Assembly: GCF_026151205.1 (NCBI RefSeq)
Contig: NC_087075.1
Location: 8,297,303 to 8,361,302 of the forward strand
Source of the DNA: Bolinopsis microptera
Lineage: Eukaryota; Ctenophora; Tentaculata; Lobata; Bolinopsidae
Reading direction: 5' to 3'
Length of the DNA stretch: 64,000 bases
Within the stretch, counting starts at the first letter, position 1. Each line of letters begins with the position of its first letter. Shown here piece after piece: positions 1 through 11,756 of the stretch. A program made the translations under genes and the position numbers. A model generated the notes under the pieces. That model saw only the letters and a program-made list of their open reading frames with translations, did no database searches and had not been told where the DNA came from.

Positions 1-1314
1 TTCTCATGTATCTAATATAATAATAAATAATTGCCAATCATGAAAATTCTAAATTGCTCTCATCCAAGAGTTTTTCTCCCTCTCCGTTCAGAAAAATGCT
101 GCAAGCAAGCAGCTGGGATGTCCTAAAAACTCATTAAAAATTCTGCGTGGTTTCTTACTAAAGAATTTCCTAATTCTAAGAATCTGTTAGTCACCATGAG
201 AGAGTACCAACAGTAAAGTACGAGCAGCTGCCAGTATATACAACACCACAGCTCGGTAAAATGGTGACCAAAACAGGGTATTGTTGCACAAACACTGGCC
301 GAAATCTGAAACGTTGAATATCCAAACACTCGAGAATAGTTATATATATTATGTTTCACAGACTGCACTGAGGCTACTGTATTAGTGAGGTCATAGTTCC
401 GAAAGTTACAAACAAATCCATGTTTAATAAAGAAACGGTGCGAGTTCATCAATAATGATGCATTATACCTCAAACTTCTAATGCAACAGGATCATTAGTC
501 AGCAAATAGCAGTAAGGACATTTGTAAAGATTATAACGATAAATCACGCCGTGATCACGTACGCTGTCACGCTGCAGCGTGACATGTCCATGATCAAAGA
601 CGGCAAAAATCGAATTTCTGCGGAAGTAAAGTCCGTACGTAAATTTCACAAGCAAAACACTCGCAGAAATTAGTGACGGTATCAGGTTTATGAAAAGATT
701 CGGGTAAGTTGTGACTGATCTTATAACCCGAAAAAAGTTTTGACATCAGACTGGCGCAGCAGAGGTCTCAGATTCTTTACTTATAGTTATTGGTACAATT
801 GTTGTGAATGCTATCCATGGATCATTCTCATAAAAACATAATAAGCGTGGTAGCGTAATGTTCCAGATATCATCACCTTCAGGGGCTCATATTTTTTGTT
901 AAATTTTCGTACATTTATTGAACTATTACATCAAAGTTTTTAAAATCGTATCAAACTGTCCAAAACCCTCTTGGCGACTCCAGATTTCACTTAGTTCGAC
1001 AACCTCATTAACCTTGTGCATGGTAACGACCGACAACTATGAGATATTTAATCAAGGCTGAAAACTGGGAAAGCTAATGATTTCGGCCAGACGTCCCCTC
1101 CATTTCCTTCTTTTTCTCCAATATTGTAGATATGAGATAGGGCCCCCGCAATGGGAATTCATCGTGATTGCGGAAAATTATACCGCTTAATGCGGGTATT
1201 CGAGTGCAGATAGTTGGTTTACTTATTTGCTACTCAAAATATCTTGTTGGTGTGTATTCTAGTCGTTCATTTTCTCCCGTGGATATTTGAACATTTCCTT
1301 TGGAGATCCTGAAA

Positions 1315-1367
1315 CCCCCCCCCCTCATTAAACCCCCGCCCCCGCCCCCCCCCCCCCCCCCCCCCCC
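1315..1367. repeat. poly-C tract
   Basis: Two C runs (1315-1324 and about 1333-1367) are separated by a short CATTAAACCCCC motif that recurs on the far side. Similar C or G homopolymers recur through this AT-rich window. Confidence 0.9.
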
Positions 1368-2452
1368 ATTAAACCCCCGGCGACCTGCCTCGACTAAGTA
1401 GAAGCTGATTAAAGCACCTACCTCGCCCCATCGCCATCAGGGCAGAATGCGCTTAACCGCAATGGAAAGATAATTGGCCTGCTCATTGTAAATTTCATTT
1501 GGATGTCGCCCAAAAGGCAAAATAAGAGACTGAGCACACTTTTCTGCGGGTATCTAAGTTACGGACCTGGAAATATCCTGAAAATTAGATTTATAAAATA
1601 GGAAAGCTTGTAAATCCTGTAAATCCTGTAAAAGCTTATAAATTTATGGCCGGATTATGAAAACATTAAAATACTGACAATCTTCTAATTATTTCAGATC
1701 AAATTCTGGTGTTCTGGCTACATACAGATATTCTGACTAAATTTCAAGAGCAGATTTTTAATTCAATCTCATCTTATTTAGCCACGGCCGCACCAAAATA
1801 TGATCACTAACTTCAGAAATAGGTTTGAGTTTGAAATAGTTTGAAACACATATTATCTTTGCTTCCTGCCGAGACAATTAGACACTACCTGCAATGAGCT
1901 CAACATCGAATTAACCTTGTGGAAAATGTAGGTAGTTGAATGGTTAAAGTGATACTTCAGCAACTGTCACTTCAAGACCAGTGCAATTTTTGAGGAGAGA
2001 TTGAAAATTTGTGTTTTTGTGAAGATAATTCATAACGGAATCAAAATAATCTGTAATGTCTAGTCACGGACTACGGCTGACCGCTGACGGTATTTGTATT
2101 TAAAGCTGTAACCAGTCTTATGACACTTGCTGATTCGCTACTAAATTTTGCCAGAGATAAAAGAAATGCTTGATAACTTCCTCATTTCAAATCCGTTTCG
2201 TATCATCTTTAAGATCAGATGCAGCAATTTAGCAATTAGTGATCAACTATAATATTCAAAAATGGGTTGTATAGCATATTTGCAAAGACCAGTGTTAGCA
2301 ATATTTGAATGAGCATGGTCTAAAATATTCGAATATTTAACTTTTGACGACAGAACCCTAGAACCAGTAAATACAGTATGCCATCTACAAAGTGACAAGT
2401 CTCCAATATGAAACATGCCTATAGGATCCAACATATGTATACTGACATTAGC

Positions 2453-2500
2453 CCCCCCCCCCCCTATTAGCCACACCCCCCCCCCCCCCCCCCCCCCCCC
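2453..2500. repeat. poly-C tract
   Basis: Two C homopolymer runs flank a short TATTAGCCACA spacer. Run lengths in an assembly are unreliable for such tracts. Confidence 0.9.
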
Positions 2501-4239
2501 TCCTCCCCGCTGTATTTTTGACGATTACAATTGATTTTTGCCGCAATAATAAGTGCAGATCTGCGAGTTTATTTGGAAAGTTTATTGTGACATGGAAATA
2601 AAGATCTCCCTTTTAACTTTTTAAAGAGATATTGTGATCTAAGGACCGATTAACCAAAGCAGGGTTTAGTGTCGTTCAGCCGAAATGACTTCGAAAGAAG
2701 TTCAGTTACCATCTTGTGCATCATTTCCCCACCAAAAATTATATTTTTGAGAACACTCATTTCTTTAATTGAACATATCCTGGTTTGAAATATTTTTTTA
2801 AGAAGCTGTTGTAAATCAAAATATGCTACTGTGTTTCGACTTTCGCTGATATTGATAACTCGAAGAGTAAGCATTTTAGGGTATATCTTGACTCATAAGT
2901 TGTATAAAAAATGGCTATTGCAGAAAATTTGCATTTTGCACCCATGTAGAAGCTTCTGGGACCCAGCCCAAAATACCACATAAGTGAATTTTCACACAAG
3001 TGAAGCCACAAACCCAATTTTCCACCATCACTTTAAAAGAAAGTAATTTAAGGTATATGTTTCTTCATAAATCATAGATAAATGTGCTAGTTGCGGTTAT
3101 TTTACACTATTCGAGAAGTTTCTAGAAAATTTTATCAAAATTTCAGAAAATCTGTAAATATGAAAAACGAAAAATATGCCTAAATTTGATTTCTGACTTT
3201 GAGGTCCAAAAAACCTACAACTTTCCAGAGCACATTTTTGAAGCATCAAAATTTTGGCTCGATATCACAAAAAATGGTTGATTTTACGTATTTTTTTCCG
3301 AAAGATGATTTCAAACCAAAAATGCTCAGTTACAGAAATGAGAGTTCTCAAACAAAATTTGAGAAATCCGATAAGTACAACTACAATCCAGTAATTGACG
3401 TTTTACTGAATATCTATCTATGCAAAATAAGCTGAGTTTCAGTTAAGGCCGATTTTAAAGATGATTTTTCACTGGATTCAAAGTTGCCCCCACCACAGTG
3501 AACTAAACGGAAGAAAGTTGTACAGTAAATCCTCTTTATACTGCCTTTCTCTATACCGAGTTTTAATGTCCGTTTACGCAATGTCCGGTAAAATAACTTC
3601 CAATAAAATAGTCCATGTTTTGCTAATTTGTTCAACAAATGCGATTTATCAATCCCAAAAATTTTAAAAAATATTTTTTATTTCCAAAAATCCAGTTTAC
3701 GGACACACTTCTCGTTTGATCAAGTTAGGGCCGGAAAAATTAGGGCCAATAAGGTATAAAGTTTTAGTTAGCTACGTGAGGACACATAAAACGCACAATT
3801 GGAAATATAAATGGATCAACTATTTAGAAAGAATGTCAAGAAATACCCTGTAGTGCTGTACCGAATGTGGTAACACTAATTTGGAGCCTTCGACAAAAAT
3901 GGAGGAAATCATCAATAATCTAATATTGATAGGAATAACGGAATAACGAAAGGGAACCTTAATCTTTGAGAGCAGGAGTAAGAGCTCACAGAAATTATTC
4001 TCAAAGTAAGACAAAATTCGTAAGTAAGACACGATTGGTCAGACGATTGGTCTGCGGTTGACCCAGTAACCACTCACACGAATAAAAAATTCTGTTTGAA
4101 TGCAAGTCACAACAAAATACTTTATTTGTAACACATAAAATCGTTTAGCGCTAAAGAAACCGACTTTAAGTTTACCGTTACTTCACGGTAAATGTATCAT
4201 ATCGAAACTTACTCTGAAACAAGTGCAAAGCCAAAAGCA

Positions 4240-4312
4240 AAAGCATGCCCAGCTTGTTAAAGCTATGAACCAAGCAGGTGAAACTAAATAAAGGTGTTTA
4301 CTACTACTACTT
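4240..4312 (+). mobile_element. possible 3' tail of a non-LTR retroelement
   Basis: A segment reading AACTAAATAAAGGTGTTTAC runs into a short (TAC)n microsatellite. This is the usual 3' end form of RTE/CR1-type elements, a polyadenylation-like AATAAA followed by a simple-repeat tail. The truncated LINE tail at 29.95 kb also ends in TTTACTAC. No coding part remains. Confidence 0.3.
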
Positions 4313-5270
4313 TTCCAATTTGTTAAACAGGCCATTAAAAGTCGTTAGTTCCGTTTTTAATTCGTAATTTCTCACCTGCGGCATAAATCATATGTTCAAC
4401 ACATAAAACACGTACACAAATATGATGATTGATGTTTGTAGATTAAGATAAAGAGAGAATGACAGGCTAAAATGGCATTCCCAGCTGAAGTGGTAAATTC
4501 TATTACAAATCTAATTGTTGATTTGGTGCGGTCATTACAAAAACAATTAATAGAGCTATGAAATCAGAAATAAACGTAGATTATCATGCATCATACGATC
4601 CGCTGCGTATGTAACCAGAACCGAACTAAGAAATTCTGTGCTATCAACTTATTATCGCAATACCATATTAACAAAGGAAAAACGGTTCAAATTCGCAATC
4701 GATTGCTTATATATTGTTCCAGTTATTATGCAGACAAACGCCCAATTAATGAAGAAGAATGAAAACGTGTCAGACAAACAGTAAATTACATGGCCACGTT
4801 AAATGTTACCACCGTGTATGACGGCTAATGGAAAATCAAGGTACGGAAGAGTAATTTGACGGTTAACTGTGAGGCATTGGGTTACAAAACATCAGGAACG
4901 GAAGAACTGTTGCAATAGACCAATGTTACTCACGCATTAACCGCACTCATATTCATTTCCATCGACTACCGGGGTACTAAGAGGGTTCAAATATTACAAA
5001 AAGCGATAGGAGTTAACGTGGTTACAGCTGCAATCGATTAGCATTCAGTGCTGGGAGTTCGAGATAAGTAACTGCTTTTGGTAAATCTAATTAAAGTGAA
5101 TCAAGCCTCAAGGGGAAACTTAACTTACGTTAAGTACTACGCTACAAGTATGATAACACTTATCCTAAAACATGATTTTAACATTGATGGTGGGAATGAG
5201 ATGGAAACGCAGTGTTCCCAATTAACCCAGGCCATATTAAGTGTTGAAGTAAAACAAGAGCAGGAGCACT

Positions 5271-5733
5271 GGACCAGGACCAGGACCAGGACCAGGACCA
5301 GGACCAGGACCAGGACCAGGACCAGGACCAGGACCAGGACCAGGACCAGGACCAGGACCAGGACCAGGACCAGGACCAGGACCAGGACCAGGACCAGGAC
5401 CAGGACCAGGACCAGGACCAGGACCAGGACCAGGACCAGGACCAGGACCAGGACCAGGACCAGGACCAGGACCAGGACCAGGACCAGGACCAGGACCAGG
5501 ACCAGGACCAGGACCAGGACCAGGACCAGGACCAGGACCAGGACCAGGACCAGGACCAGGACCAGGACCAGGACCAGGACCAGGACCAGGACCAGGACCA
5601 GGACCAGGACCAGGACCAGGACCAGGACCATGACTAGGATCAGGACCAGGACCAGGACCAGGACCAGGACCAGGACCAGGACCAGGACCAGGACCAGGAC
5701 CATGACCATGACTAGGATCAGGACCAGGACCAG
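5271..5733. repeat. GGACCA hexanucleotide minisatellite
   Basis: About 77 tandem copies of GGACCA are present. They are nearly perfect except for interruptions of the CATGACTAGGATCA type at about 5630 and 5701. All three sense frames and their complements stay open (Thr-Arg, Val-Leu or Gly-Pro dipeptides), so the long frames over it are artefacts of a 6-bp unit. The related hexamer GGTCCC is scattered through the hAT element at 14.3-15.1 kb. Confidence 0.95.
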
Positions 5734-5949
5734 TTGAACTCGTCCACGGACGACAGTCAATATTTGAAACAAACATTTTACGAGTATCTATATATATCAC
5801 TCGTTAATTAAACATCGGGATCATAACATTAACAATCAACAATTAAACCCCAAACCCGTTTTTACTAAATAGTTTAACCGTTACATTTAATCAATTGATG
5901 GTAGTTTTAAGTCAATTTTGATAAAAGCTGTTATGTGTTATGGGGGAAA

Positions 5950-6042
5950 AGTGAGCTTGATTGACGATGTCAACCCATCGAGATCGTTGCTTTGGGAAGC
6001 ATAGCAACGATCGACGATCGACGATCGACGATCGACGATGCG
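5950..6042. repeat. GATCGAC short tandem repeat and dispersed palindromic motif
   Basis: A TTGACGATGTCAA palindrome (about 5959) is followed by four tandem CGATCGA-type units (6008-6040). The phrase TTGATTGACGATGTCAACCC recurs near 60488, and its reverse complement occurs near 10880 and 11055. It marks a dispersed repeat family next to the Penelope-like ORF. Confidence 0.6.
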
Positions 6043-6165
6043 AAGCAAGAATGCTAGTATAGTTTGCGCGGCGCTTAATCGAAGCGGTGAAGTCCTCCAA
6101 AAGTGAGCGTGCTGCTAAATTTACTAATTTATCGTGCATCAAAAGCCGCCAAAAAGGTTGAGTGG

Positions 6166-8535
6166 ATGAAAAACCATGTGGAACGGAACATCAAGGGTAA
6201 ATTGGTTATAAACCTTTCTTCACAAGAAGTACCGGACATCGCGTACATGTATTTAGCAAAAGGTCTCAACTTTGTTGAGAGTAGACCAGTAGCAAAAGAA
6301 GATTTACTCTTTGACGTTAAAGAGTTCCTGCGAAAGATGGAATGGAAAGCATACTTCCACCAAACCCAAACAGATACAGCCGGTGATACTGAAGATATCC
6401 ACAAGGATTTGCGACTACGGTCTAGAAGGCATCCGCAAGACTACAGTCATCCCCTGTTCGATGAAATCAAAACAAGATTGACGGGATTCGTCACAAACCC
6501 AAATCCTGACGAACCACATTCAAACCTTACTGATGCCGAACAGAGAGGAAAGGGCTGGGTCTTGAAATCAATAGAGGATCAAAGTATATTCGTCACGAGT
6601 GCGGACAAAGGTGGAGCTACGCTGCTTTTGGACTATAGGACCGTGATGGATACAGTTAAATCTGAACTGGAGAAGGAGACAAAATTTACAAAATTGGAGA
6701 TAAGTGTAGGAGTGAAAATGGAGCAGACTCAATTGAAAGTGAAGGAAGCAGTCCTCAAACATCATCATCTGAACATCATCTCTGAGGAGGTAAAGAAGCG
6801 AATCACAGGTATAAATGACAAGGGGAACATGGTCCACGCACCTGAAATCCGCCCTGAAATACCATATGCGTACCCTTTATACAAGGTTCACAAACTATCT
6901 CAAGAACAAATCGAGGCAAAGACTATACCACCTGTCAGATTAGTTCACGCAACTAAAGGAGGGCCCCTTTATCGTTTAGAGAAGTTTGTGAGCCCGTACG
7001 TCACTCAGATCAGCAGAAAATACTGTGAGGAGGAGTTCATCTTGGATACCCCAGACATTATTTCTCAGATCAACAGCTACAACAAGGAGACGCTAAAGGG
7101 CGCTTCTAGAAACTTGCAGCTCTTTACTCTAGACGTGGCAGCATTATATCCTAGCATCAGGCCTGAACTAGCGCTTACTGCTCTTGAGGATGCCCTCAAT
7201 AGTGATACCAACTTCTCACAAGAGCTAAAAGCGGCTTTGCATGAGTTCACTGACCTGATTTTCCGGGAGTCCTTTGTCACTTATCAGGGAGAGGGATACA
7301 TTAACAAGGAGGGTATCCCGACGGGAAATTGTATCTCAAGACAAGTGGCAGATGTGACGATGCATTGGCTATTGTTTAAACAGATCAAAGGAAAGATGAA
7401 AAACTGGAGTTTGGTAGACCTCTGGAGGAGATTTATTGATGATGTACTTGGGGTGTGGTTAGGAACAGTCCGACAGTTCAATCTATTCGTGGAGCAACTG
7501 AACAAACTGGCAGAACCATTTGGAATCAGATTTGCTGACCAACAAATCGGTAAAACTGTTAATTTCCTTGACATCACTCTAACCTTGGATACTTACAACC
7601 AGATCCAATATAGACTCTACAGAAAGGAGACAGATGCTAGGAATTACTTGCGAACGGATAGCTTTCATCCTCACCATGTATTCGAATCTGTGGCGTTTTC
7701 CCAGATGATACGAATCATAGAAAGGAACTCGCAAGACTCAACCTGTGTAGAAGACTTAATGGAGCTGAAAGCAGATTTATCTAAAAGCGGACATAACAGC
7801 GTTAAGTTAGAGGAGATCGAGCCGAGAGCAGTTGTCAGAGTACTGGAGAACACCCACGGAGCCAACAGGTCTAAGGAGAGTGAGAACGCTGATAACTTAG
7901 TCTTTTCAGTACAACACTCTTCGGACAACATTCAGCTGAAGAAGTTGATTCACGAACTTGGACCGGACATCAGGAGGATATGTGGAGATATACGTGTGAT
8001 ATTTGCCACACGAAAACATCCTTCAATCGGAAACAGGGTAGTGAAGAATCGACAACTTGGAAATAAGGCTGAATGTCCCCAAAAAACATCACAGAAGTGC
8101 TCAGCCCCTGGATGCAAGACTTGCCCGGTATTGTTCGATCTTGACTCTAAGATCATGGTCAACGGCATGGAGCTTAATCTAGACGAATCCCTCACGTGCA
8201 AAGATAAGCACATTATTTACGTTGCACAATGCCAGCAGTGTAGGGCTATTGAGGGATCTGAGGACACTTACTTTGGGCAGACGTTGACTCCATTCCACAT
8301 TAGGCTCAATGGGCACCGGAACAAGTTCAACATTGACGACCGTGCCCTCTACGAGCACTCAGCCTTATCAATGCATTGTTACGATGTACACAAGGACACT
8401 TTCAGTTTTGACTGTTTCAAATTCGGGATTGTGAAAAAGACTAAACCTTCCCTATTAGATAGGGAAGAGGCTAGATTTTGTGCTAAGTTTAGAACTAATG
8501 TTTGGGGTTTAAATAGGATGGAAATTAAAAGGTAG
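6166..8535 (+). CDS. Penelope-like retroelement ORF (reverse transcriptase + GIY-YIG endonuclease)
   Basis: The encoded protein copies element RNA into DNA and nicks the target. The frame is open from 6103, but the first ATG is at 6166, giving 789 aa. In numbering from 6103, the reverse transcriptase shows motif A with the first catalytic Asp (LDVAALYPS, about 343-351), motif B (GIPTGNC, 404-410), motif C FIDD (444-447) and the FLDI motif (488-491). A Cys cluster (C658, C666, C671, C674) forms the linker. The GIY-YIG-like domain follows: IIYVAQC (704-710), YFGQT (723-727), an Arg in RLNGHR, and a Glu in REEAR near 788. This RT-plus-GIY-YIG order is diagnostic of Penelope-like elements. The ORF has no internal stop, so the copy is young or under constraint. 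Whether the first 21 codons are used, perhaps from an upstream frame, cannot be decided. Confidence 0.93.
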   Translation: MKNHVERNIKGKLVINLSSQEVPDIAYMYLAKGLNFVESRPVAKEDLLFDVKEFLRKMEWKAYFHQTQTDTAGDTEDIHKDLRLRSRRHPQDYSHPLFDEIKTRLTGFVTNPNPDEPHSNLTDAEQRGKGWVLKSIEDQSIFVTSADKGGATLLLDYRTVMDTVKSELEKETKFTKLEISVGVKMEQTQLKVKEAVLKHHHLNIISEEVKKRITGINDKGNMVHAPEIRPEIPYAYPLYKVHKLSQEQIEAKTIPPVRLVHATKGGPLYRLEKFVSPYVTQISRKYCEEEFILDTPDIISQINSYNKETLKGASRNLQLFTLDVAALYPSIRPELALTALEDALNSDTNFSQELKAALHEFTDLIFRESFVTYQGEGYINKEGIPTGNCISRQVADVTMHWLLFKQIKGKMKNWSLVDLWRRFIDDVLGVWLGTVRQFNLFVEQLNKLAEPFGIRFADQQIGKTVNFLDITLTLDTYNQIQYRLYRKETDARNYLRTDSFHPHHVFESVAFSQMIRIIERNSQDSTCVEDLMELKADLSKSGHNSVKLEEIEPRAVVRVLENTHGANRSKESENADNLVFSVQHSSDNIQLKKLIHELGPDIRRICGDIRVIFATRKHPSIGNRVVKNRQLGNKAECPQKTSQKCSAPGCKTCPVLFDLDSKIMVNGMELNLDESLTCKDKHIIYVAQCQQCRAIEGSEDTYFGQTLTPFHIRLNGHRNKFNIDDRALYEHSALSMHCYDVHKDTFSFDCFKFGIVKKTKPSLLDREEARFCAKFRTNVWGLNRMEIKR

Positions 8536-8900
8536 TTTTTTTGTGGTTTTTACCAATATCTGTAATTAATTAATTTTAACAATTTTGTGCCAATTTTGCG
8601 TCATTTTTCTTTATAAATTTTATCTACCACGCTATCAGTGAAACAATTTTATCGTATTCCAATTTCTGATCGACTTTCATGATATTCTCTAATCATGACC
8701 TTTTTATAAATTTTTGAATCTCTTTGACTGAGTATTATGATTGATTTTATCTGACTAATTTATTTCTTTTTTGTAGGCTCTAGCGATGTAATAAACGAAG
8801 TTTCCAAGCCAAATTTGTGTGTTTCCCTTCGTGTCCAAAATCAATCAAATTTACTAATTACTTTACACTAGTCAAACCTCGAAAAAATTTTAAATAGCTC
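8536..8900 (+). mobile_element. Penelope-like element 3' region
   Basis: An AT-rich trailer ends in a conserved block at 8775-8840 that starts GGCTCTAGCGATGTA and ends CCCTTCGTGTCCAAAA. A diverged copy of the same block lies in reverse orientation at 20488-20556, which marks it as part of the mobile unit. It begins just after a TTTCTTTTTTGTAG tract that resembles a splice acceptor. GGCT at its start can pair with AGCC 35 nt on. I could not place the element's terminal repeats or target duplication. Confidence 0.6.
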
Positions 8901-9083
8901 CCGAGTTGCCCCCGACAATGGATATAAATAAATAATTAGTAATATAATTAATAATTATACGTCGTTGCATAAATTGATTCTGAATACATTGCAAACTGCA
9001 ACATACAAACGTTCTACTACATACTATAATCCTTACTGGGCCGCGCTCAGCCTGTCATCCCGCCGAATCTCTATTATGCGGCT

Positions 9084-9141
9084 CCCCCTGTATCGTCAGA
9101 ACGATAAAGTGAAACGACCGTGGGGGTCGCAACGTGATACA
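9084..9141 (+). other. pseudoknot-forming repeat motif, copy 1
   Basis: CCCCC (9084-9088) can pair with GGGGG (9122-9126), and TGTATC (9089-9094) with GATACA (9136-9141). The interleaved order a-b-a'-b' is a pseudoknot topology. Function is unknown. Confidence 0.35.
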
Positions 9142-9474
9142 AAATAGCCTAAGGTCCCCAGGTAACTATAATCCTGAATCCTGATTCATTAACAATTAAA
9201 TTTCCTTATAACGGGTGATACTCCTAAAATATCTGTTCCATATATTGGACCGACCGTCGACGAGTCCACTCGCGGCGTGCGTCCTGGTAGGTTGTAAACC
9301 TACAAAAATTTGCAAGATGTTACTACATAAAACTAAGTACATACAGCAAAACGTAAAATTTAAGGAGTGCAATGTGCTTTTCTATGGAATAAAAACCGAA
9401 TTGTGCTAATTAAATTTTATCCTGGAAAATTGTAGTCATACGTTGTATGACCTGCCACGCACGAGTGCGCGGCT

Positions 9475-9593
9475 CCCCCTGTATCGTAGAAACTCTACTA
9501 GCTGTATCGTAGAAACTCTACTATAAAAACTTTACTATACATCGTAGAAACCCTACTATAGTGAAACGACGATGGGGGTCACGACGTGATACA
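9475..9593 (+). other. pseudoknot-forming repeat motif, copy 2 (expanded)
   Basis: It has the same pairing elements as copy 1: CCCCC 9475-9479, TGTATC 9480-9485, GGGGG 9574-9578, GATACA 9588-9593. The inner loop is enlarged by three tandem hairpin units of the ATCGTAGAAACTCTACTA type. Confidence 0.35.
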
Positions 9594-9696
9594 AGAAAAT
9601 TGTAAAATTCTGAATTAGCCGGGATTGTTACTAGGCGCGCTTACGTACTGGGCTTGTCATACGTTGTACGACCCGCCGGGCACGAAGTGCGCGGCT

Positions 9697-9753
9697 CCCC
9701 CTGTATCTTCGAAGACTATAGTGAAGCGACAGTGGGGGTCACCACGTGATACA
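9697..9753 (+). other. pseudoknot-forming repeat motif, copy 3
   Basis: CCCCC 9697-9701, TGTATC 9702-9707, GGGGG 9734-9738 and GATACA 9748-9753 repeat the arrangement of copies 1 and 2 with a different loop sequence. Confidence 0.35.
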
Positions 9754-10223
9754 ATATTGGGCCGCGCTCAGCCTGTCATTCCGCCGAATCTCTATTAATT
9801 GTTTATGAACATGATAGCCTGAGGTCCCGGCCAGGTAATACTAGGCGGCCACGCTCAGCTTGTCATTTGCTCTATCCAGAGCCCTTGCGCTTGCAGTGGC
9901 GCGCACCCGCCTCACTTGTGAAACAAGCGCGCCCGCAGTCCGGCGCGAAAGCACATGTTTAGGTGAACACGTTGTACATAAGGCCTCAGCTTTTGGCGCG
10001 CGCGGCGGCGGTCAAAGGTAAACATTGTGAGGTATACAACGCATGTAGCAATGACTAATGAGCAAGGATTTATCTAGCCAATAGCTAAATTGTTGCTTGA
10101 TTGACTATTTTAACCTTTCCAGATCGTTGTGAACCAAAACAACAATCTAGCATCGATACAAAAAAAAAGATAGTTAATTACGCGGCGCGTCAAAGCGGCA
10201 AAATCCTTTTATATATTATAACA

Positions 10224-10618
10224 GACTTGGCGGATGATAATCGTCTAGTTTACATTTCTTTCTACTAGCGTGCGCCGCTTTCTTCTCGAAATATTAAAAA
10301 TATTATTATTTGATATATTACTAATATTAAAACATTAACTTGAGACTTGACGGATGTTACTCGTCTAAATTTCTTCGAAGTAGCGCGCGCCGCTTCCTTC
10401 TCGAAATGTTGGCCCGATGGCAAGTGCTACGAAGTAGCGCGCGCCGGGCCAGATCATTAACAATGGTCAAACTCGAGACAAGTGGTACAATGTAGCGCGC
10501 GCAGGGTTAGTCCATTGACAATGGACAAATAATTGACAAACCCGACACGCTACTTCGCAGCACTTGCCTCGAGAAGAAACCGGCGCGACGCGCGCTACTT
10601 CGAATTATAAATTTAGAC
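10224..10618. repeat. foldback repeat with GCGCGC arms
   Basis: A 70-bp block (10224-10290) is repeated in diverged form at 10339-10410. The second copy (from 10357: GTCTAAATTTCTTCGAAGTA) is mirrored as an inverted repeat at about 10545-10618, which ends CTACTTCGAATTATAAATTTAGAC. The arms are CpG-rich (AGCGCGCGCC). It looks like a foldback or MITE remnant. No coding frame was seen. Confidence 0.55.
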
Positions 10619-11250
10619 AAGGAGTTTGGCGACTTTGGAGAATAAAGATGAATACCCGACATAACAGAAGTGTCGAATGTAGAAAAGGAAACCTTCACCC
10701 GGCTGTATTTCGCACATATGGAGGTATGTCGAAAGAGTGTAATCAATTTGTCAACAGATTAGCTGATCTCATATCCAGAAAGAGGAAAAAGTTGTAGCGC
10801 GATGCACTACTGGGTCGCGCGCGCATCAAATAATGCTTCTCGCAACCACCTTAATATAAGCAGATCGGCGAAATGCGAAGGATTGACATCGTCAATCAAA
10901 GGAAAAAGAGGTACTACGATGTAGTAAGGCATGTAAGAACGAAAATAAGATTTGCTATTATATGTTAAAACAACTTTTATCGCTCTTCGCGTTCGTGGGT
11001 ACAGAGGAAAAAAGATTAACACTTGTAGCGCGATGCGTTACTGTGCCGCGCCGAGCTGCCATGAATTGACATCGTCAATTAAGATTAACACCAAACATAA
11101 AACCCCTTTATCTGAAGTCTCGTAAAACCTCATTCCTGCCCCGATGATGGTGTAGATGATGTGTTAAGATATTTGAGTGTGTACACCGCGGCGAACGCCG
11201 CGGGCTTCATATTGCTGCGCGTGTTAAAACAAATTTTCGGCATAAATTTG
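10619..11250. other. repeat-derived, no gene seen
   Basis: The phrase GTAGCGCGATGC occurs twice (10794, 11024), each followed within about 100 bp by the GATTGACATCGTCAAT palindrome. These look like tandem or nested copies of one repeat. No credible coding frame was found. Confidence 0.4.
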
Positions 11251-11756
11251 TCAGGAGATCGACTGTAATTCCGTTTACGAACCTTTTAAAGATATTTGAC
11301 AGTGCCGATTCTATTCCGTAAAGGATTTTCAATAGTGCCGAGGAAAAATAAAACATAAAATTCATTCATCTGAACATTAGTAAAGGTTATAATGATATCA
11401 AATCAAGATTTCAAACGCGTACAATCATTAACTCTAATCAAGTATTGTCAACTGTGATTAAAGATCATAGCAAAGTATGCTATCCTATATGTAAGCTACA
11501 ATGAGGAAGAAACAGCATTATACAACAGTATTACAATAATAAATATAGGCATAATACCAAAATGTAACTATTACTGCTAATAAATACAGTTTAAAGATAA
11601 ACTTATCAAATTTAAAATTGACACGAAACTAATACGCGGTTTATATTAGAATGCAACAGAAACACTAAACACATCAAATAGAAACAAAAAAAGATATCTC
11701 GCACTGTCAGTCATTACATATAATTACAATTATATAAATAACACCGAAGAACTCAT

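Larger units (their letters stand above)
1..5070. other. gene-poor AT-rich stretch
   Basis: I see no convincing gene here. The open frames are short, AT-rich and of low complexity on both strands. The recognisable contents are poly-C tracts near 1.3 and 2.5 kb and a LINE-like tail near 4.3 kb. A short minus-strand frame at about 1432-1546 reads like protein for about 36 codons but has no confirmed neighbours. Confidence 0.6.
9036..9870. repeat. cluster of CpG-rich dispersed repeats
   Basis: Several recurring modules are mixed here. One is TGGGCCGCGCTCAGCCTGTC (9036, 9756, related at 9842 and 60560, reversed near 59870). A second is ATAGCCTRAGGTCCCC (9147, 9812, reversed near 44890). A third is the 95-bp block 9211-9305, repeated at 44688-44783. 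A fourth is GCGCGGCTCCCCCTGTATC (9077, 9468, 9690). The modules keep a common order, so they are probably fragments of one non-autonomous element family. No coding capacity was seen. Confidence 0.65.

Noticed and set aside
123-655. Two adjacent minus-strand frames (116 and 61 aa)
   Set aside because: Composition is that of random AT-rich sequence, with no family, no splice context and no neighbour support.
1432-1546. Minus-strand reading KCAQSLILPFGRHPNEIYNE as a possible exon
   Set aside because: It is protein-like for about 36 codons but stops at once, and no matching upstream exon or family was found. Another frame over the same bases is also open.
5078-5800. Open frames of 187-219 codons coding Thr-Arg, Val-Leu or Gly-Pro dipeptide repeats
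   Set aside because: All three overlap the GGACCA hexamer array. A 6-bp unit keeps every frame open on both strands, and the unique flanks show no coding signal.
8775-8810. Hammerhead ribozyme in the Penelope-like 3' block
   Set aside because: The conserved core CTGANGA plus GAAA is not present. Only a GGCT/AGCC closing stem can be drawn.
9230-9305. Hammerhead-like GACGAGTCC in the dispersed repeat
   Set aside because: The required GAAA element and the GGAC partner are missing in both copies (9211-9305 and 44688-44783).
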